Shown in pieces: positions 33,616 through 46,172 of a stretch of 64,000 nt of DNA. The first letter of the stretch is position 1. Every line of letters begins with the position of its first letter. The stretch lies in NCBI GenBank assembly GCA_018524725.1, contig JAEUWP010000535.1:1-64000 (forward strand), given 5' to 3'. This stretch comes from Podaxis mareebaensis. Taxonomy: Eukaryota; Basidiomycota; Agaricomycetes; Agaricales; Agaricaceae. The notes beneath the pieces are model-generated. The model was given only the letters and a program-made list of their open reading frames with translations, was not told the origin of the DNA and did no database searches. Both the position numbers and the translations under genes were made by a program.

Positions 33616-36600
33616 ATGCCTGCCCGTCCTGGGCCCGCCAGCCAGGAGACCTATCCCTCTCCCTCTCCTTCGGCCGACACACATTCCAACGATCCCTTCA
33701 GCTCTGTTCACGGCGCTCGGGCATACTACGACAATGGGTCCGACAATATAGACTACACTCGCAGGGACGGCTATCGCGAGACATATGCCTCAGATGGCAG
33801 CAGCCCAGCTGTCAACGATCCAGCATACTACGACAACAACAACGGATATGACATGTACCGTACGCTTCTTGCCTTTCCCTGTCCCCCATCTCGTCTTTTC
33901 TGAAGCGATTCTCGTAATTCAATATAGCCCCACAAGACACCGATTCAGATGGTGATGTCTATGGCCAACGATATACTGCACCTTCCTCAGAGTCCCTTGG
34001 CCCTCCTGTGGGTCGGATGGGCTATTCAGACGCTTCAACGCCCACGTTTCTGGATCCTGGGGTGTTGCCCGGCTCGCGTGATGCCTACCCAGCCTGGATA
34101 CCGGAAAACAACGTTCCACTTTCAAAGGAGGAGATTGAAGACATTTTCCTTGACCTCACGCAGAAGTTTGGTTTCCAGAGGGATTCTATGCGGAATATGG
34201 TACGTTGCCCCATTCTCCTGTGACACTTCGATATGCGCCCTATTCGCTATTTCTCGCCTCATTTCACTGGCGCTAATTGTGATGCTTTTGGTGTCCTTGG
34301 TGTTTTGAGTGACCATCAGACTAACCACTCCACAACCGCAGTTTGATTTTCTCATGCAGCAGCTCGATAGTCGTGCATCCCGCATGACACCTAATATGGC
34401 CCTTCTAACCCTGCACGCCGACTATATTGGTGGACACAACGCAAATTATCGGAAATGGTACTTCGCCGCCCAGCTCGACCTGGACGATGCCATCGGCCAA
34501 ACCCAGAACCCAGGCCTCAACAGGCTAAAATCGAAGCGCGGGAAAAACAAGGGATCTTCGAGCGAAAAGTCTTTGAACTCCGCGTTGGAGCGGTGGAGAC
34601 AGGCCATGAATAACATGAGCCAGTATGACCGTCTAAGGCAGATCGCTTTGTACTTGCTTTGCTGGGGCGAAGCAGCACAAGTGCGGTTTGTCCCCGAGTG
34701 TCTGTGCTTCATCTTCAAGTGTGCTGACGACTACTACCGATCCCCCGAGTGCCAAAACCGCATTGATCCTGTGCCCGAGGGTTTGTATTTGCGTGCCGTC
34801 ATCAAGCCCTTGTATCGTTTCATTCGGGATCAGGGTTACGAGGTGGTTGACGGGAAGTTCGTGAGAAGGGAGCGTGATCATGAAGATATCATCGGTTATG
34901 ATGATGTCAATCAACTCTTTTGGTACCCTGAGGGTATTGCGCGTATTACACTCAAGAACAAGGTATGTTCCTACTTGCTGCTTTTACCCCTTTTCTAACT
35001 TCGTCCAAAGACCCGACTAGTAGACCTCCCTCCAGCACAACGGTTTATGAGGTTTGCCGACATTGACTGGGACCGTGCGTTCTTCAAGACTTACTATGAA
35101 AAACGCTCGTTTGGTCACCTCCTAGTCAACTTCAATCGGATATGGGTCATTCATGTCGCCATGTTTTTCTTTTATACTGCCTATAATGCGCCTAGGATCT
35201 ACCTTCCGGAAGATGGATCTGCGGCTATGACCTGGAGTGCTACCGCCCTTGGAGGTGCTGTCGCCACCGTTATCATGATTCTCGCTACCCTTGCCGAATT
35301 CTCTTACATTCCTACCACCTGGAATAACACCTCTCACCTCACTCGCAGACTCATCTTTTTACTCATCACTCTTGCCTTAACTTGCGGTCCCACCTTCTAC
35401 GTCGCTATTGTCGTCCACAACGGGAATGGTGGCGGCTCGCTCGCTCTCATTTTGGGCATTGTCCAGTTCTTCATCTCGGTCATCGCGACAGTGTTGTTCG
35501 CCGTTGTGCCCTCCGGACGCATGTTCGGTGACCGTGTGGCTGGAAAGTCACGAAAGTACCTTGCAAGTCAGACTTTCACTGCCAGCTACCCCACTCTGGA
35601 TAAATCCAACCGCCTTGGTTCGATCGCACTCTGGCTCCTTGTCTTTGGCTGCAAATTCGTCGAGTCGTATTTCTATCTTACTTTGTCCTTCAGTGGTCCA
35701 ATCGCCGTCATGGTTGGCATGAAGGTTCGAGGCTGTAGTGACAGGTTCTTTGGTAACGCCCTTTGCACCAACCAGGCAGCGTTCACTTTGGCGATCATGT
35801 TCGTCATGGACTTGATCCTTTACTTCTTGGACACTTTCCTTTGGTACATTATCTGGAACACTGTTTTCAGTATTGCGAGGTCGTTTACCCTTGGACTTTC
35901 GATTTGGACGCCTTGGAAGGACATCTATACCCGGTTGCCGAAGAGGATATACGCAAAGTTGTTGGCTACGCAGGATATGGAGGTTAAGTACAAGCCCAAG
36001 GTGAGTAACGTTTTCAGATCGCATCTGACTGTTTGTTTAATCGTTATCCCTAGGTTTTGGTATCTCAAATCTGGAACGCCATCATTATCTCGATGTACCG
36101 CGAGCACCTGCTTTCGATCAACCACGTCCAGAACTTGCTCTATCACCAAGTGGATACAGGCGCGGGTGGTCGTCGCAGCTTGCGAGCTCCAGCGTTCTTC
36201 ATCTCTCAGGGTGACAAGTCTGTCAAGGCGGAATTCTTCCCTCGCGGAAGTGAGGCCGAACGCCGAATTTCGTTCTTCGCGCAGTCCTTGACTACCGCCA
36301 TTCCGGAACCTCTCCCTGTCCATGCTATGCCAACGTTCACGGTGTTAACCCCTCACTACAGTGAGAAGGTACGTTTGAGTTTCTTGCTTCCGTAATGAAG
36401 TTATCAGGCTTCCGGAAGGAGCTAATTTACTGACGCGATCTCATTTTTGCTTGGGCAAAATTTTTTTAGACTCTGCTTTCGCTGCGGGAGATCATTCGTG
36501 AAGAAGACCAGAACACCCGTGTTACCCTTCTGGAATACCTCAAGCAGTTGCACCCCATTGAATGGGAGAACTTCGTGAAGGATACCAAAATTCTTGCGGA

Positions 36601-39600
36601 AGAATCGGCAATGTTTAACGGCAACAACCCATTTGCGCATGACGAAAAGGGCGGATCGAAGGTGGATGACTTGCCATTCTACTTTATTGGGTTCAAGAGC
36701 GCCGCCCCAGAATTCACGCTCCGGACAAGGATTTGGGCTTCTCTTCGCGCACAGACGCTGTATCGTACCGTATCGGGCATGATGAACTACTCCAAGGCGA
36801 TCAAGTTGCTCTACCGTGTAGAGAACCCCGAGGTTGTGCAGATGTTTGGTGGGAACACGGACAAGCTGGAGCAGGAGTTGGAGAGGATGGCGCGTCGCAA
36901 GTTCAAGTTCTTGGTCTCGATGCAGCGGTACTCGAAATTCAACAAGGAAGAACACGAGAATGCCGAGTTCCTCTTGCGCGCGTACCCGGATTTGCAGATT
37001 GCGTATCTGGAGGAGGAGCCGCCGCGGAAGGAGGGTGGGGATCCGAGGATCTTCTCTGCGCTCATTGACGGCCACAGCGAGTTTGTTCCTGAAACTGGAC
37101 GTAGACGGCCCAAATTCCGTATTGAGCTGCCCGGAAACCCGATTCTTGGTGACGGAAAATCGGATAACCAGAATCATGCCATCATCTTCTACCGGGGAGA
37201 GTACTTGCAACTCATTGACGCGAACCAAGACAATTACCTCGAGGAGTGTTTGAAGATCAGGAACGTGCTCGGAGAGTTTGAGGAGTATAATTCCTCGAGC
37301 CAGAGCCCGTACGCGCAATGGGGTCACAAGGATTTCAAGAAATCTCCCGTCGCTATCGTTGGTGCACGCGAGTACATTTTTTCGGAGAACATCGGTATTC
37401 TGGGAGACTTGGCTGCTGGAAAGGAACAGACGTTTGGTACGCTTGCTGCACGATCCATGGCCTGGATCGGCGGAAAGCTGCATTACGGTCACCCGGATTT
37501 CTTGAACGGAGTATACATGACTACGCGTGGCGGTGTGTCCAAAGCGCAAAAAGGCTTGCATTTGAACGAGGATATCTATGCGGGTATGAATGCATTTGGA
37601 CGGGGTGGTAGGATCAAGCATACGGAGTATTATCAATGTGGAAAGGGCCGTGATCTTGGGTTTGGGACGATTTTGAACTTCACGACGAAGATTGGGACGG
37701 GTATGGGTGAACAGATGTTGAGTCGGGAGTACTATTACTTGGGAACGCAGTTGCCGATTGACCGGTTCTTGACGTTCTACTATGGTCATCCTGGGTTCCA
37801 TATCCATAATATGCTGGTCATATTGTCGGTGCAGACGTTCGTTGTTACCAGTGAGTTCTTGTTTTCTTTTCGATTCGCATTCCCCTTGCGCTAACAACTC
37901 TTCCTTCGTCTGTAGTGGTGTTCTTGGGTACTCTGAACTCCAACCTCAGGATTTGTCGATATACCCCATCTGGTCAGATGATTGGTGGGCAGCAGGGATG
38001 CTATAACCTCGTTCCTGTTTTCGACTGGATCAACCGCTGCATCACCGGTATCTTGTTGGTATTCATGATTTCGTTCCTGCCTTTGTTCTTACAAGGTGTG
38101 TCCTCCGCTTTCATAACCCTAACCTTTCGTTGACACGCGACATGCAGAACTCGTCGAACGTGGTACATGGAAAGCTGTCTTTCGTCTCGCCAAACAATTC
38201 GGTTCCCTCTCCCCCGTGTTCGAAGTTTTCTCCACGCAGATCTACACTCACTCGATCCTGAGCAACTTGACATTTGGTGGCGCCCGATACATTGCTACGG
38301 GACGCGGCTTCGCGACCACGAGGATCTACTTTAGCATCCTGTTCTCGCGATTCGCCGGGCCGAGCATCTACCTTGGAATGAGGACGTTGATCATGTTGCT
38401 TTATGTGACATTGTCGCTCTGGACGCCTTTCCTCATCTACTTCTGGATATCAATTGTGTCGTTGTGTGTGGCGCCGTTCTTGTTCAACCCGCATCAGTTC
38501 GTGTTCTCGGACTTCATTATTGATTATCGGTGAGTTGTGGCATCTGTATGTCTTGTTGTAGGAGTTGCTGATGAATTTGACGCATACAGAGAGTTCTTAC
38601 GATGGATGTGTCGTGGTAACTCGCGGTCACACTCCAACTCTTGGATCGGTTACTGTCGCCTATCGCGTACGATGATTACCGGGTACAAGAAGAAGAAACT
38701 CGGACATCCTTCAGAGAAGCTTTCGGGTGACGTTCCTCGAGCTGGATGGCGCGCAGTTATCTGGTCAGAAATCATTTTCCCCATTTGCATGGCGATCCTC
38801 TTCGTCATTGCATACATGTTCGTCAAGTCCTTCCCCAATCCCAATGGCCAGTTCCCCCCGAGTCCGCTCATCCGCATCGCTGTCATCTCTCTTGGACCAC
38901 TTGTCTGGAATGCGGCTGTGCTGCTCGTGTTGTTCATTTTCTCAATTTTCCTTGGGCCGATGCTGGATCCTGTGTTCCCCAAGTTTGGATCGGTCATTGC
39001 ATTCATTGCACATGCTCTTGGAACGATCGGTATGATCGGGTTCTTTGAGTTCTTGGTGAGTGTAATTTAGGCCTGGCGACTTGTTTTGTGGCTGACTGGT
39101 GTGGTGCTGCGATAACTAAAGTGGTACTTGGAGTCATGGGACGCCTCGCATGCGGTACTCGGTCTCATCGCGGTTATTTTCATCCAGAGGGCCATTCACA
39201 AGATCCTGATTTCCGTCTTCCTTTCCCGCGAGTTCAAACATGACGAGACGAATCGCGCGTGGTGGACTGGTCGGTGGTATGGCCGCGGACTGGGTGCACA
39301 TGTAATGTCGCAACCTGCGAGAGAATTTATTGTCAAAATCATTGAATTGTCGCTGTGGAGCTCGGACTTGATTCTCGGGCACATGCTACTGTTTATGCTC
39401 ACTCCACCGACTTTGATACCGTACTTTGATCGGTTCCATGCAACGATTTTGTGTATGTCTTGTCTATTATTTTCTGGAAAGTTCGCTTGCTTACTGATGA
39501 TTTTTTATCTCAGTCTGGCTGCGCCCTTCGAAACAGATCCGTGCGCCCGTTTATACCAACAAGCAGAGGAGGCAGCGTCGCTGGATCGTCATCAAATACG

Positions 39601-39763
39601 GCATTGTGTATGTACTTGTCATCGGTATATTCGTTACCCTTATTGCTCTCCGTAAGTCTCCATTTTTGTTCCTGTGGATTAAGATCCCTTACCACAGTTG
39701 CCCGCAGCTGCTTCTCGGCCCGCCAGCATGAAGATCAACTGCTCCCTCTGCCAACAGCTTTGA
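33616..39763 (+). CDS. FKS1: Beta-1,3-glucan synthase catalytic subunit, 1791 aa
   Basis: Twelve exons: 33616-33859, 33928-34199, 34342-34962, 35011-36000, 36054-36368, 36470-37850, 37916-38095, 38148-38529, 38590-39055, 39122-39452, 39514-39651, 39708-39763; all phases agree. This plasma-membrane GT48 enzyme makes cell-wall beta-1,3-glucan from UDP-glucose. It has a disordered cytoplasmic N-terminus, the conserved FKS1 domain 1 (from about residue 170), a first membrane block in exon 4, then the large cytosolic catalytic domain in exons 5-6 ([69 protein letters not shown]), and a second membrane block. It ends in INCSLCQQL. The echinocandin hot-spot 1 region reads YLTLSFSGP (601-609), unusual; hot-spot 2 is DWINRCIT (1311-1318). 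Confidence 0.97.
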
Positions 39764-40663
39764 AGTGATGTTACGACACCCTAGACTGTTTTCCATTACC
39801 ATCGTTTCACGTTTATATAATCCCCCTAACACCCATTCGGGTTGGATCATCCGTCTATTCATGGACTTCCTCTTTCCCCTTCCCGTCTACCTGTTCTTTT
39901 GATGGTCATGCCGTGGACAAGACCCATAATTTTCTGTTCATGCAAGGACATCTAGTGTATGCCTACTACCATATAAGACAATGAGCACGATCTTGTTATT
40001 TACGAATTTTGTTCAATGAACGACTTCGTTTCCACGATTCCCCGCATAACCTCGAAGGAGCTGCCGTGGTGCATCTAGGGGGGGTGTGGCTGTGGATTAT
40101 TCAGTGGTCCTCGTGATTCTTGGTTCTTTTTCTCGTGGTTGTTGGGTTTTAAGGTATCGGCAAATGTAGTACGTATCATTCCCTTCTCATACCTTCGTAT
40201 CATACTTGATCTGTATCCAAGGACTTAGAAAGCGCAGCTCTCGGCCAAATCGGTGGAGAACAGTGGAGAACTCATGAGTCATGGGCTCTGCTTTACCACC
40301 TCATCGTGACCAGGCCCTTGTGGTCGAGTCTGGAGCATGTGGAAGTGAGTCTTGTCCATGGCGATTTATGTGAATAAATGTTGACTTTTGGGATCGAAGA
40401 ACTAGACACGATCAGCGCTACCCATATTAGTACCAAGAATGAATTGGTCGGCGCGTGGCAGGTATTTTCGTCATGGGAATTTTGAGGAGATGTTGGTCGA
40501 CAACCGCCTAGGGCTCTGTGAAAGAACATAACCTCTCCTCGGTTGTTTCTTAAAATATCATGCTGGAATTTCAGATAAATTCTGGCTTGGGACAAGAGGG
40601 AATGGCGACTGCGTTGCAGCCTTCTCTGACCTGGCTTTCGACTGACGGAATCTAACATCTAAC
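39764..40663. other. Intergenic, FKS1 3' flank and TLP1 promoter
   Basis: No coding frame with support was found. A minus-strand ORF at 40293-40658 has no splice-consistent or domain-like content and overlaps the TLP1 promoter. No repeat was recognised. Confidence 0.5.
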
Positions 40664-42008
40664 ATGAAGTCTTTCTTCTTGGCGAATTTGGCGTTGCTTT
40701 CAACTGTTTCGGCTCGGACTTTCACGGTATGTCTCCTTCGTTTAGTATGTTGTGGTCCTCGAATGGCTGAGGTCTTATTTCTATTTCATTATATCAGGTC
40801 GCTAATAATTGCCCGTTTACCATCTGGTGAGACTCGAGTCATGACCTGCTTTGTTCATCGTGTAGATTGAATGGTTCCTTTACAATGAATCAGGCCGGCC
40901 GTACGTTTTTGACATAGATTTGTGAAGCACTTCCCTCAATGTTGTATTTAGATGTTCACAGACTTGAACGTTGCGCCTAACGTGCCGAACTTCCCGACAG
41001 GGTGAGCTATAATCCTTGAAAGCAAGAATCTCGCTGATTCCGGTCAGGTGGGAGGCAGGTGCACACACCAGTGTTAGTTTCACTGTGCCGGATAATTGGA
41101 AGGCTGGTAGAATCTGGGTAAGCCGCGGGTGTCTTTCGCGACGTTCTTGAGAGTGTTTACCTCTACATAGGGACGTCGCAACTGCGACTTTTCTTCGAAC
41201 CCCGGCCCAAATTCTTGCCTTGATGGAGGATGCAATGGTGGCTTGCTGTGTGATCCTCGTACCGGAACCGTAGGTCCTTCAAACTAAGTCAAAATAGACC
41301 GAAGCTGACCTCGCCTTCGCTGATTCCAGGGCGTGCCTCCTGCCTCAGTGGCTGAATGGACCTTGGAAGGAGACGGAAACCGTGACTTCTATGATGGTAT
41401 GATTTTTCTTCCCCGAGAAGAGACGTCAGCTGACGCTATCGGTTACCTCTCAGTTTCATTGGTAGATGGTTATAACCTCCCCATGAGAATCACCAACAAC
41501 AAAGGGTGTCCTGTCGCAGACTGTCCCGTCGACCTGGGTCCTAATTGTTAGTCAAGGTTTCTATCAAGTCTGGTAGCCAGACACTGAATGTTTTTTTTTT
41601 TAGGTCCGGCGCCGCTCAAAGGACCTTTTGACAGCAGTGGCTTCCCAGTCGGTTGTAAGAGCGCGTGTGTAGCCAACCTGGATGGCAACCAAGGTAGGTC
41701 AAGATAAATTGTTCATAGTCTTAAAAATACTCATTGTGATTGATCCTAGCCAATTCACCTAATTGTTGTTCGGGGTCCTTCAGTACTCCCCAAACGTGCC
41801 CTAGTTCTGGTAGGTTGACTTATTATCATTAAAATGTTTACGTGGACCTACATCACTGAACCCTTTCGTAGGTGTTGCGTTTTACGACTATTTCAAAGGC
41901 AACTGTCCAAATTCCTATGCCTACGCCTTTGACGAGGGAAGTGGCACGGCGCTCTGGACCTGCGATTCTGGCCTCAGAGCTGATTATACCCTTACTTTCT
42001 GTCCCTGA
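40664..42008 (+). CDS. Thaumatin-like protein TLP1, secreted, 254 aa
   Basis: Eleven exons: 40664-40726, 40798-40826, 40894-40900, 40952-41001, 41048-41117, 41171-41269, 41330-41396, 41454-41546, 41604-41693, 41750-41809, 41872-42008. A signal peptide of about 17 residues ends near VSA/RTFT. The mature part has 16 cysteines (eight possible disulphides) and the thaumatin blocks NNCPFTIWPA, WKAGRIWGRRNC, GGCNGGLLCDP, NNKGCPVADC, SPNCCSG, QTCPSSG and YTLTFCP. Small fungal thaumatin-like proteins have been reported to bind or cleave beta-1,3-glucan and may act in wall remodelling or antifungal defence; the activity of this copy is not shown. Exon 3 is a 7-nt micro-exon. It is the first of four related genes. 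Confidence 0.95.
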
Positions 42009-42637
42009 GATGCTGTTCTTTGAAGATATTCCTCCCTTAACATGGATACCAAAATTTATGCTACATTGCTACGAGGCTTATTTTTGGACTTCCCGGTATT
42101 CGGGATGGTACCCTCCTTAGGATCAGAAGCTGCAAGTCCCTGGCGAAAGTGGCATTTGCAGAGCTTGATATATCAAGCTGTTTCCGAAATTTGCCTGACA
42201 GACAGATCTTGGTGAGGTGAAAAGCTCCCATATAATGCTTCCAGGCCGCCGATGGTACTGGAGGTCATCGGATTCATGATTGAGAATTGTGAGGTTCACA
42301 TGCACATCATCGGCTCCTTCGGCCATCACCGTAATGCACGCCATCATTACTAGCCCCGCTGCAAATACCTACTTTTAGTCACGCCCCTCCCCATGAAAGG
42401 CCTGTGCGAGTTTTGGTCGCTATGCTATATCAGCAAAGAACATACGACTGTGTCAATTTTAGCATCAACTAATCCCACCGGAGATTCTAGGGCTGATTCA
42501 ACGCCCTTGGCTACGTATGGCGGGTATTGGGAAGTTGATGCCTTAACAGCGCAGTTCCTTGGTTATACATATCCAACCCAACCAACTGCCACAAGACATC
42601 AATCCATTGATATCGCCCTTTCTTGCGTGCTGTTACT
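42009..42637. other. Intergenic between TLP1 and GMC1
   Basis: It holds the 3' flank of TLP1 and the promoter of GMC1. The ORFs present (42393-42713 plus, 42123-42347 minus) are not supported by domains or splice structure, and the first overlaps the GMC1 start in another frame. Confidence 0.5.
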
Positions 42638-44637
42638 ATGTGGCCTTTTAGCGCAGGATTACCTGAGGTCGCTTTCGAAGACGTCCAGGAAAAGTATGAC
42701 TATATCATCGTAGGTAAGATATTGTTGCACGTCCTGGTTTATACCTTGAAGTCACGATTGTCACAGGTGGTGGAACTGCGGGCTGTGTGCTCGCAAATCG
42801 TTTGAGCGCATCGCCGAATAAAACAGTACTCCTCGTTGAGCGCGGTCCCTCAGCGGATACTTGGGCTTCACGTGTACCCCTGTTTTCGTCTGATTGGGCT
42901 TCGGACGGGTCGAACAGCCAGAAACGTGTTTCTGAGTACCAGAAAGAACTGGGGAGAGATTATTTGTTGGTCAATGGATCTGCACTGGGAGGAAGTACCC
43001 GCATCAACGCGATGCTGTACACCAGAGGCTTGCACAGAGAGTATGACAGGTGGGCCGAGAGTGGCCTTGAGGGTTGGGCATGGAAGGATGTGGAGTTATT
43101 TTTCAAAAGATCAGAGAAGACGCTGGAAAACAACCTCGAACCAGCTTACCACGGAGAGAGAGGTGACTGTTTGTTTTCTTTAGAAGATTGACTTCCGCTG
43201 ACAGTGTCGGCTCCAGGCGAGTGGATGACGAGAAGCAGCTCACTATTCTTCTCCGGCTACCAAGAGTGAGTCTCTTTATTTTCAAGACGATGCCATACTC
43301 AGAGCTATCAATCAGGATCGCTGAGTGCTGCAAGAAAATCGGGCTCCCTTTCATCAATGATATTAACTCACCCAAGAGTTCGCCTTTCGGCTGTGCCCAA
43401 CTGCATTTCACTCGAGACGAAAATCAATATCGGCACTCAACGAATCGCGCCTTCCTTCCAGCGGATCTTGTCAATCAACGCAAGAACCTGCATATCCTGA
43501 CCAACACGGTCGTGGAGAAGCTCCTGATTCAGGAAGGGAGGACTGGGCCATGCGCCAGTGGTATACAGATAGCTTCCCGATTAGGCGCTCGGAAGAAAAT
43601 CGTGTCGTCTGGAGACGAAATCGTCTTATGTGCCGGACCTTTTGGCTCACCCCAGCTCTTGATGCTGAGTGGAATAGGTCCTGCAAAGCACCTCGGAGAG
43701 CACGGGATCCAAGTTCACAAAGATCTTCCAGCCGTCGGGGAGAACCTGGTATTTTTTTTCTTTCTTTCGATGCTCCCCTTAAACTTACAGCATTGCAGCA
43801 AGACCATTTTGGCGTCTTTGTGGAATATAAAATTCCAATGGGTGAATCCCTTCTGTCGATTGAAAAGCAGCCCTGGGTATTCTTTATTGAGCTTTTCAAG
43901 TGGTTTATATGGGGCACGGGAATGCTCCTCGCGCCCGTTCTTCAGCTCGCGATCTTTGTTTTCAGCTCGCAACTAGACGACAAGGGATATCCCATTCCGA
44001 ATAAAGAGTTGAACCACAAAGACGTCCCAGACATCGAGATTATGCCCGTGAGTCAAGGGCCCCCATCTGGTACCTCATTTCTCATGTTGTTTAACGATAG
44101 ATGGCATACAGCTCCTCCGACCAACCTTTTGACAAATCCCGTGGTATCTTTAGCTTCCTTTGTGTCCTTCTGCACCCCAAAAGTAAAGGGAACGTACGCC
44201 TCTCCTCCAGCGACCCCCAAGCCCCACTCAAGATTGACCCTCGATACCTCGCGAACCAACAAGATCTGATTCCACTTCGTGCCTCAGTGAAGCTCGCGTT
44301 GCGCCTTGGGGAGAATATGCGTGCGCGTGGGTACCCAATTGAAGACTGGAAGGCGCAGATGCCCGGTGGCGAAGACCCTGATTCCCTAGATCAATTCATC
44401 CGAGGGCATAACAGGACTACCTATCATTACAGCTCTACTTGTCGGATGGGATCAAGGGAGGATGCGCCGGATGGTGGTGCCGTCGTAGACGCGCAGCTGA
44501 AGGTGTTTGGGATAAATGGATTAAGGGTGGCAGACTCCAGTGTCTTTCCAGAGATCCTCGGAACGCATCTGCAAGCGCCAACAGTGATGGTCGCTGAGAA
44601 GTGTGCTGATGCGATCCTGAATCCCAAGCAGAGTTGA
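42638..44637 (+). CDS. GMC oxidoreductase (GMC1), 579 aa
   Basis: Six exons: 42638-42713, 42767-43162, 43217-43265, 43316-43748, 43799-44047, 44101-44637. This is an FAD-dependent alcohol/aldehyde oxidase or dehydrogenase of the glucose-methanol-choline family (CAZy AA3-like). FAD site: YDYIIVGGGTAGCVLANRLS with the Rossmann glycines at 26, 28 and 31. GMC signature 1 lies in GSALGGSTRINAMLYTRG; signature 2 in GPFGSPQLLMLSGIGP. The catalytic pair is His510 (TYHYSSTCRMG) and His557 (GTHLQAPT), the His/His pair of aryl-alcohol oxidase-like enzymes. No signal peptide is evident from MWPFS, so it is probably intracellular. The start matches the usual short leader before the FAD motif. Substrate is unknown. 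A second copy lies at 62.8 kb in reverse orientation. Confidence 0.93.
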
Positions 44638-46172
44638 CATCCTTGATGGACACCTTTTTTTGTATCTGTATCAACTTTCTCCGAATTCTGTGGCCAGACT
44701 CCTCTATGTATCGCACCCCTCTGTGTCCCTAGGGATTGGGAAATAGCCCCCGTGTATCTATGACTACATAAGAATAGACCCAATAACAAGTCGCGTCCGA
44801 TAAGATGTGTGCATGAAATAGGCCACTGACGAGGAGTTAAGAGATACCTAATATTACGCGTCGTAAGCGACGCCCTTCACTGTCCCTTGAACAGCCCGAC
44901 CCTTCTGAATGCATTGTATATTGTCGTTGCAGCTCGCCAACACTTCGGTTGACGGTAATCTGTCTATCCTAAAAACGTCTACACCGCTTCTCTCACGCGT
45001 ATTGTCCAATTCGTATCCTCGGAATGCGATCACCAGCTCCGTAGAAACTGAGTGTAGGAAGCATTACTATCCTTTATTTCCTCCTTCCGACATCTCCCAC
45101 GTTATCGTACTTTTGCGACAGAAGTTGCACTCCGATAATCCCATTCCTGAGCGCCAGTTCTTGAAGGTTCTTGAACTTGGTTGGTGGATGGTCGAGTGAG
45201 TCCCGAAGCAAAGATGAACGAATGACGCGACTGTGGCGCTCACACTCAAACACACGACTCCCGCCAGCGGGGCATGGCCAGCGGCCTCCAAAACCGAGTG
45301 CTTTTCCGCTCAATCTATGTATGAGTTTTGAACAATCGCTGAAGAGTTAGCAACGGTGTTATGATAGATGTTGCAGGGTAAGGGGCCAGACGTTGGACGG
45401 AGGGTGAGATGGAATGAATGCGCCGGAAAATAGGGTCATATGTGAAAGGGAGGAGGAGGGTGAAGAGTAGTAGGGTCGATAAGAAGACGACAACAAAATC
45501 GACCTCCTATTCCGTGCATGGATTTCACCAAGCCCATTTCTTGAGCTTCACTCCTTCACCTCTTATATTGCGTCAAACTCTAGCAGATATCTTACTGGTT
45601 CTCTCATCCAAAAATTACGATTCTTCTGTCAATTTCCGCAGTCCTCCTAATTTTATTACCCATGCTCATGCTAACATTTAGGGGTGTAGGACTTTGCCCT
45701 CCGAACAAGAGACTCGGGCCATAGGTCCCAAAAGAGCGTGGGATCATCAGTGAATCGACTGCCATTATTTGGACTTTCTTTTGAGGCTGATGACTGGGAA
45801 GAACCTTGTCTTAGTCGGGCTGTTCTCATGCTGTTCTGTTCCAATTCTGATTCTTTGCACAGAATCCAGATGAGTTACAAACACCAGCATATTCGTTGCT
45901 AGTTCCGAAGGTCGTCGTAAATAAGCAGACGGAATCATTGTCCCGACCTCACCATCTTCATTCATGATGCACTAGAGTATCGAAAGTATGCCAGTTTTCC
46001 AGACTTTCATTGATACTACCCAGTCATCTCCACAAAATAGCTCGCAACGGAGCCGTGACGTTTCCACCTTGACCGTTTATTTCTCGTCCTTGCGAATCGT
46101 GAAGTTATATTAGGCAACAAAAAAATACTCGTAACGCCAACAAGATCGGTCATTGGAGCTAGCTAGCCTTAA
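44638..46172. other. Intergenic between convergent GMC1 and 7TM1
   Basis: This is 3' flank of both genes. Short ORFs on both strands (for example 44909-45199) show no domain or splice-consistent structure. No repeat or RNA gene was recognised. Confidence 0.5.

Noticed and set aside
36422..37897. 491-aa minus-strand ORF opposite FKS1
   Set aside because: It mirrors the conserved catalytic exon of FKS1; long antisense frames are common opposite strongly biased codons.
43266..43315. Frameshift in GMC1 near the third exon end
   Set aside because: Using the acceptor CAATCAG at 43315 instead of an earlier AG gives a normal 50-bp intron and an intact frame, so no frameshift is needed.
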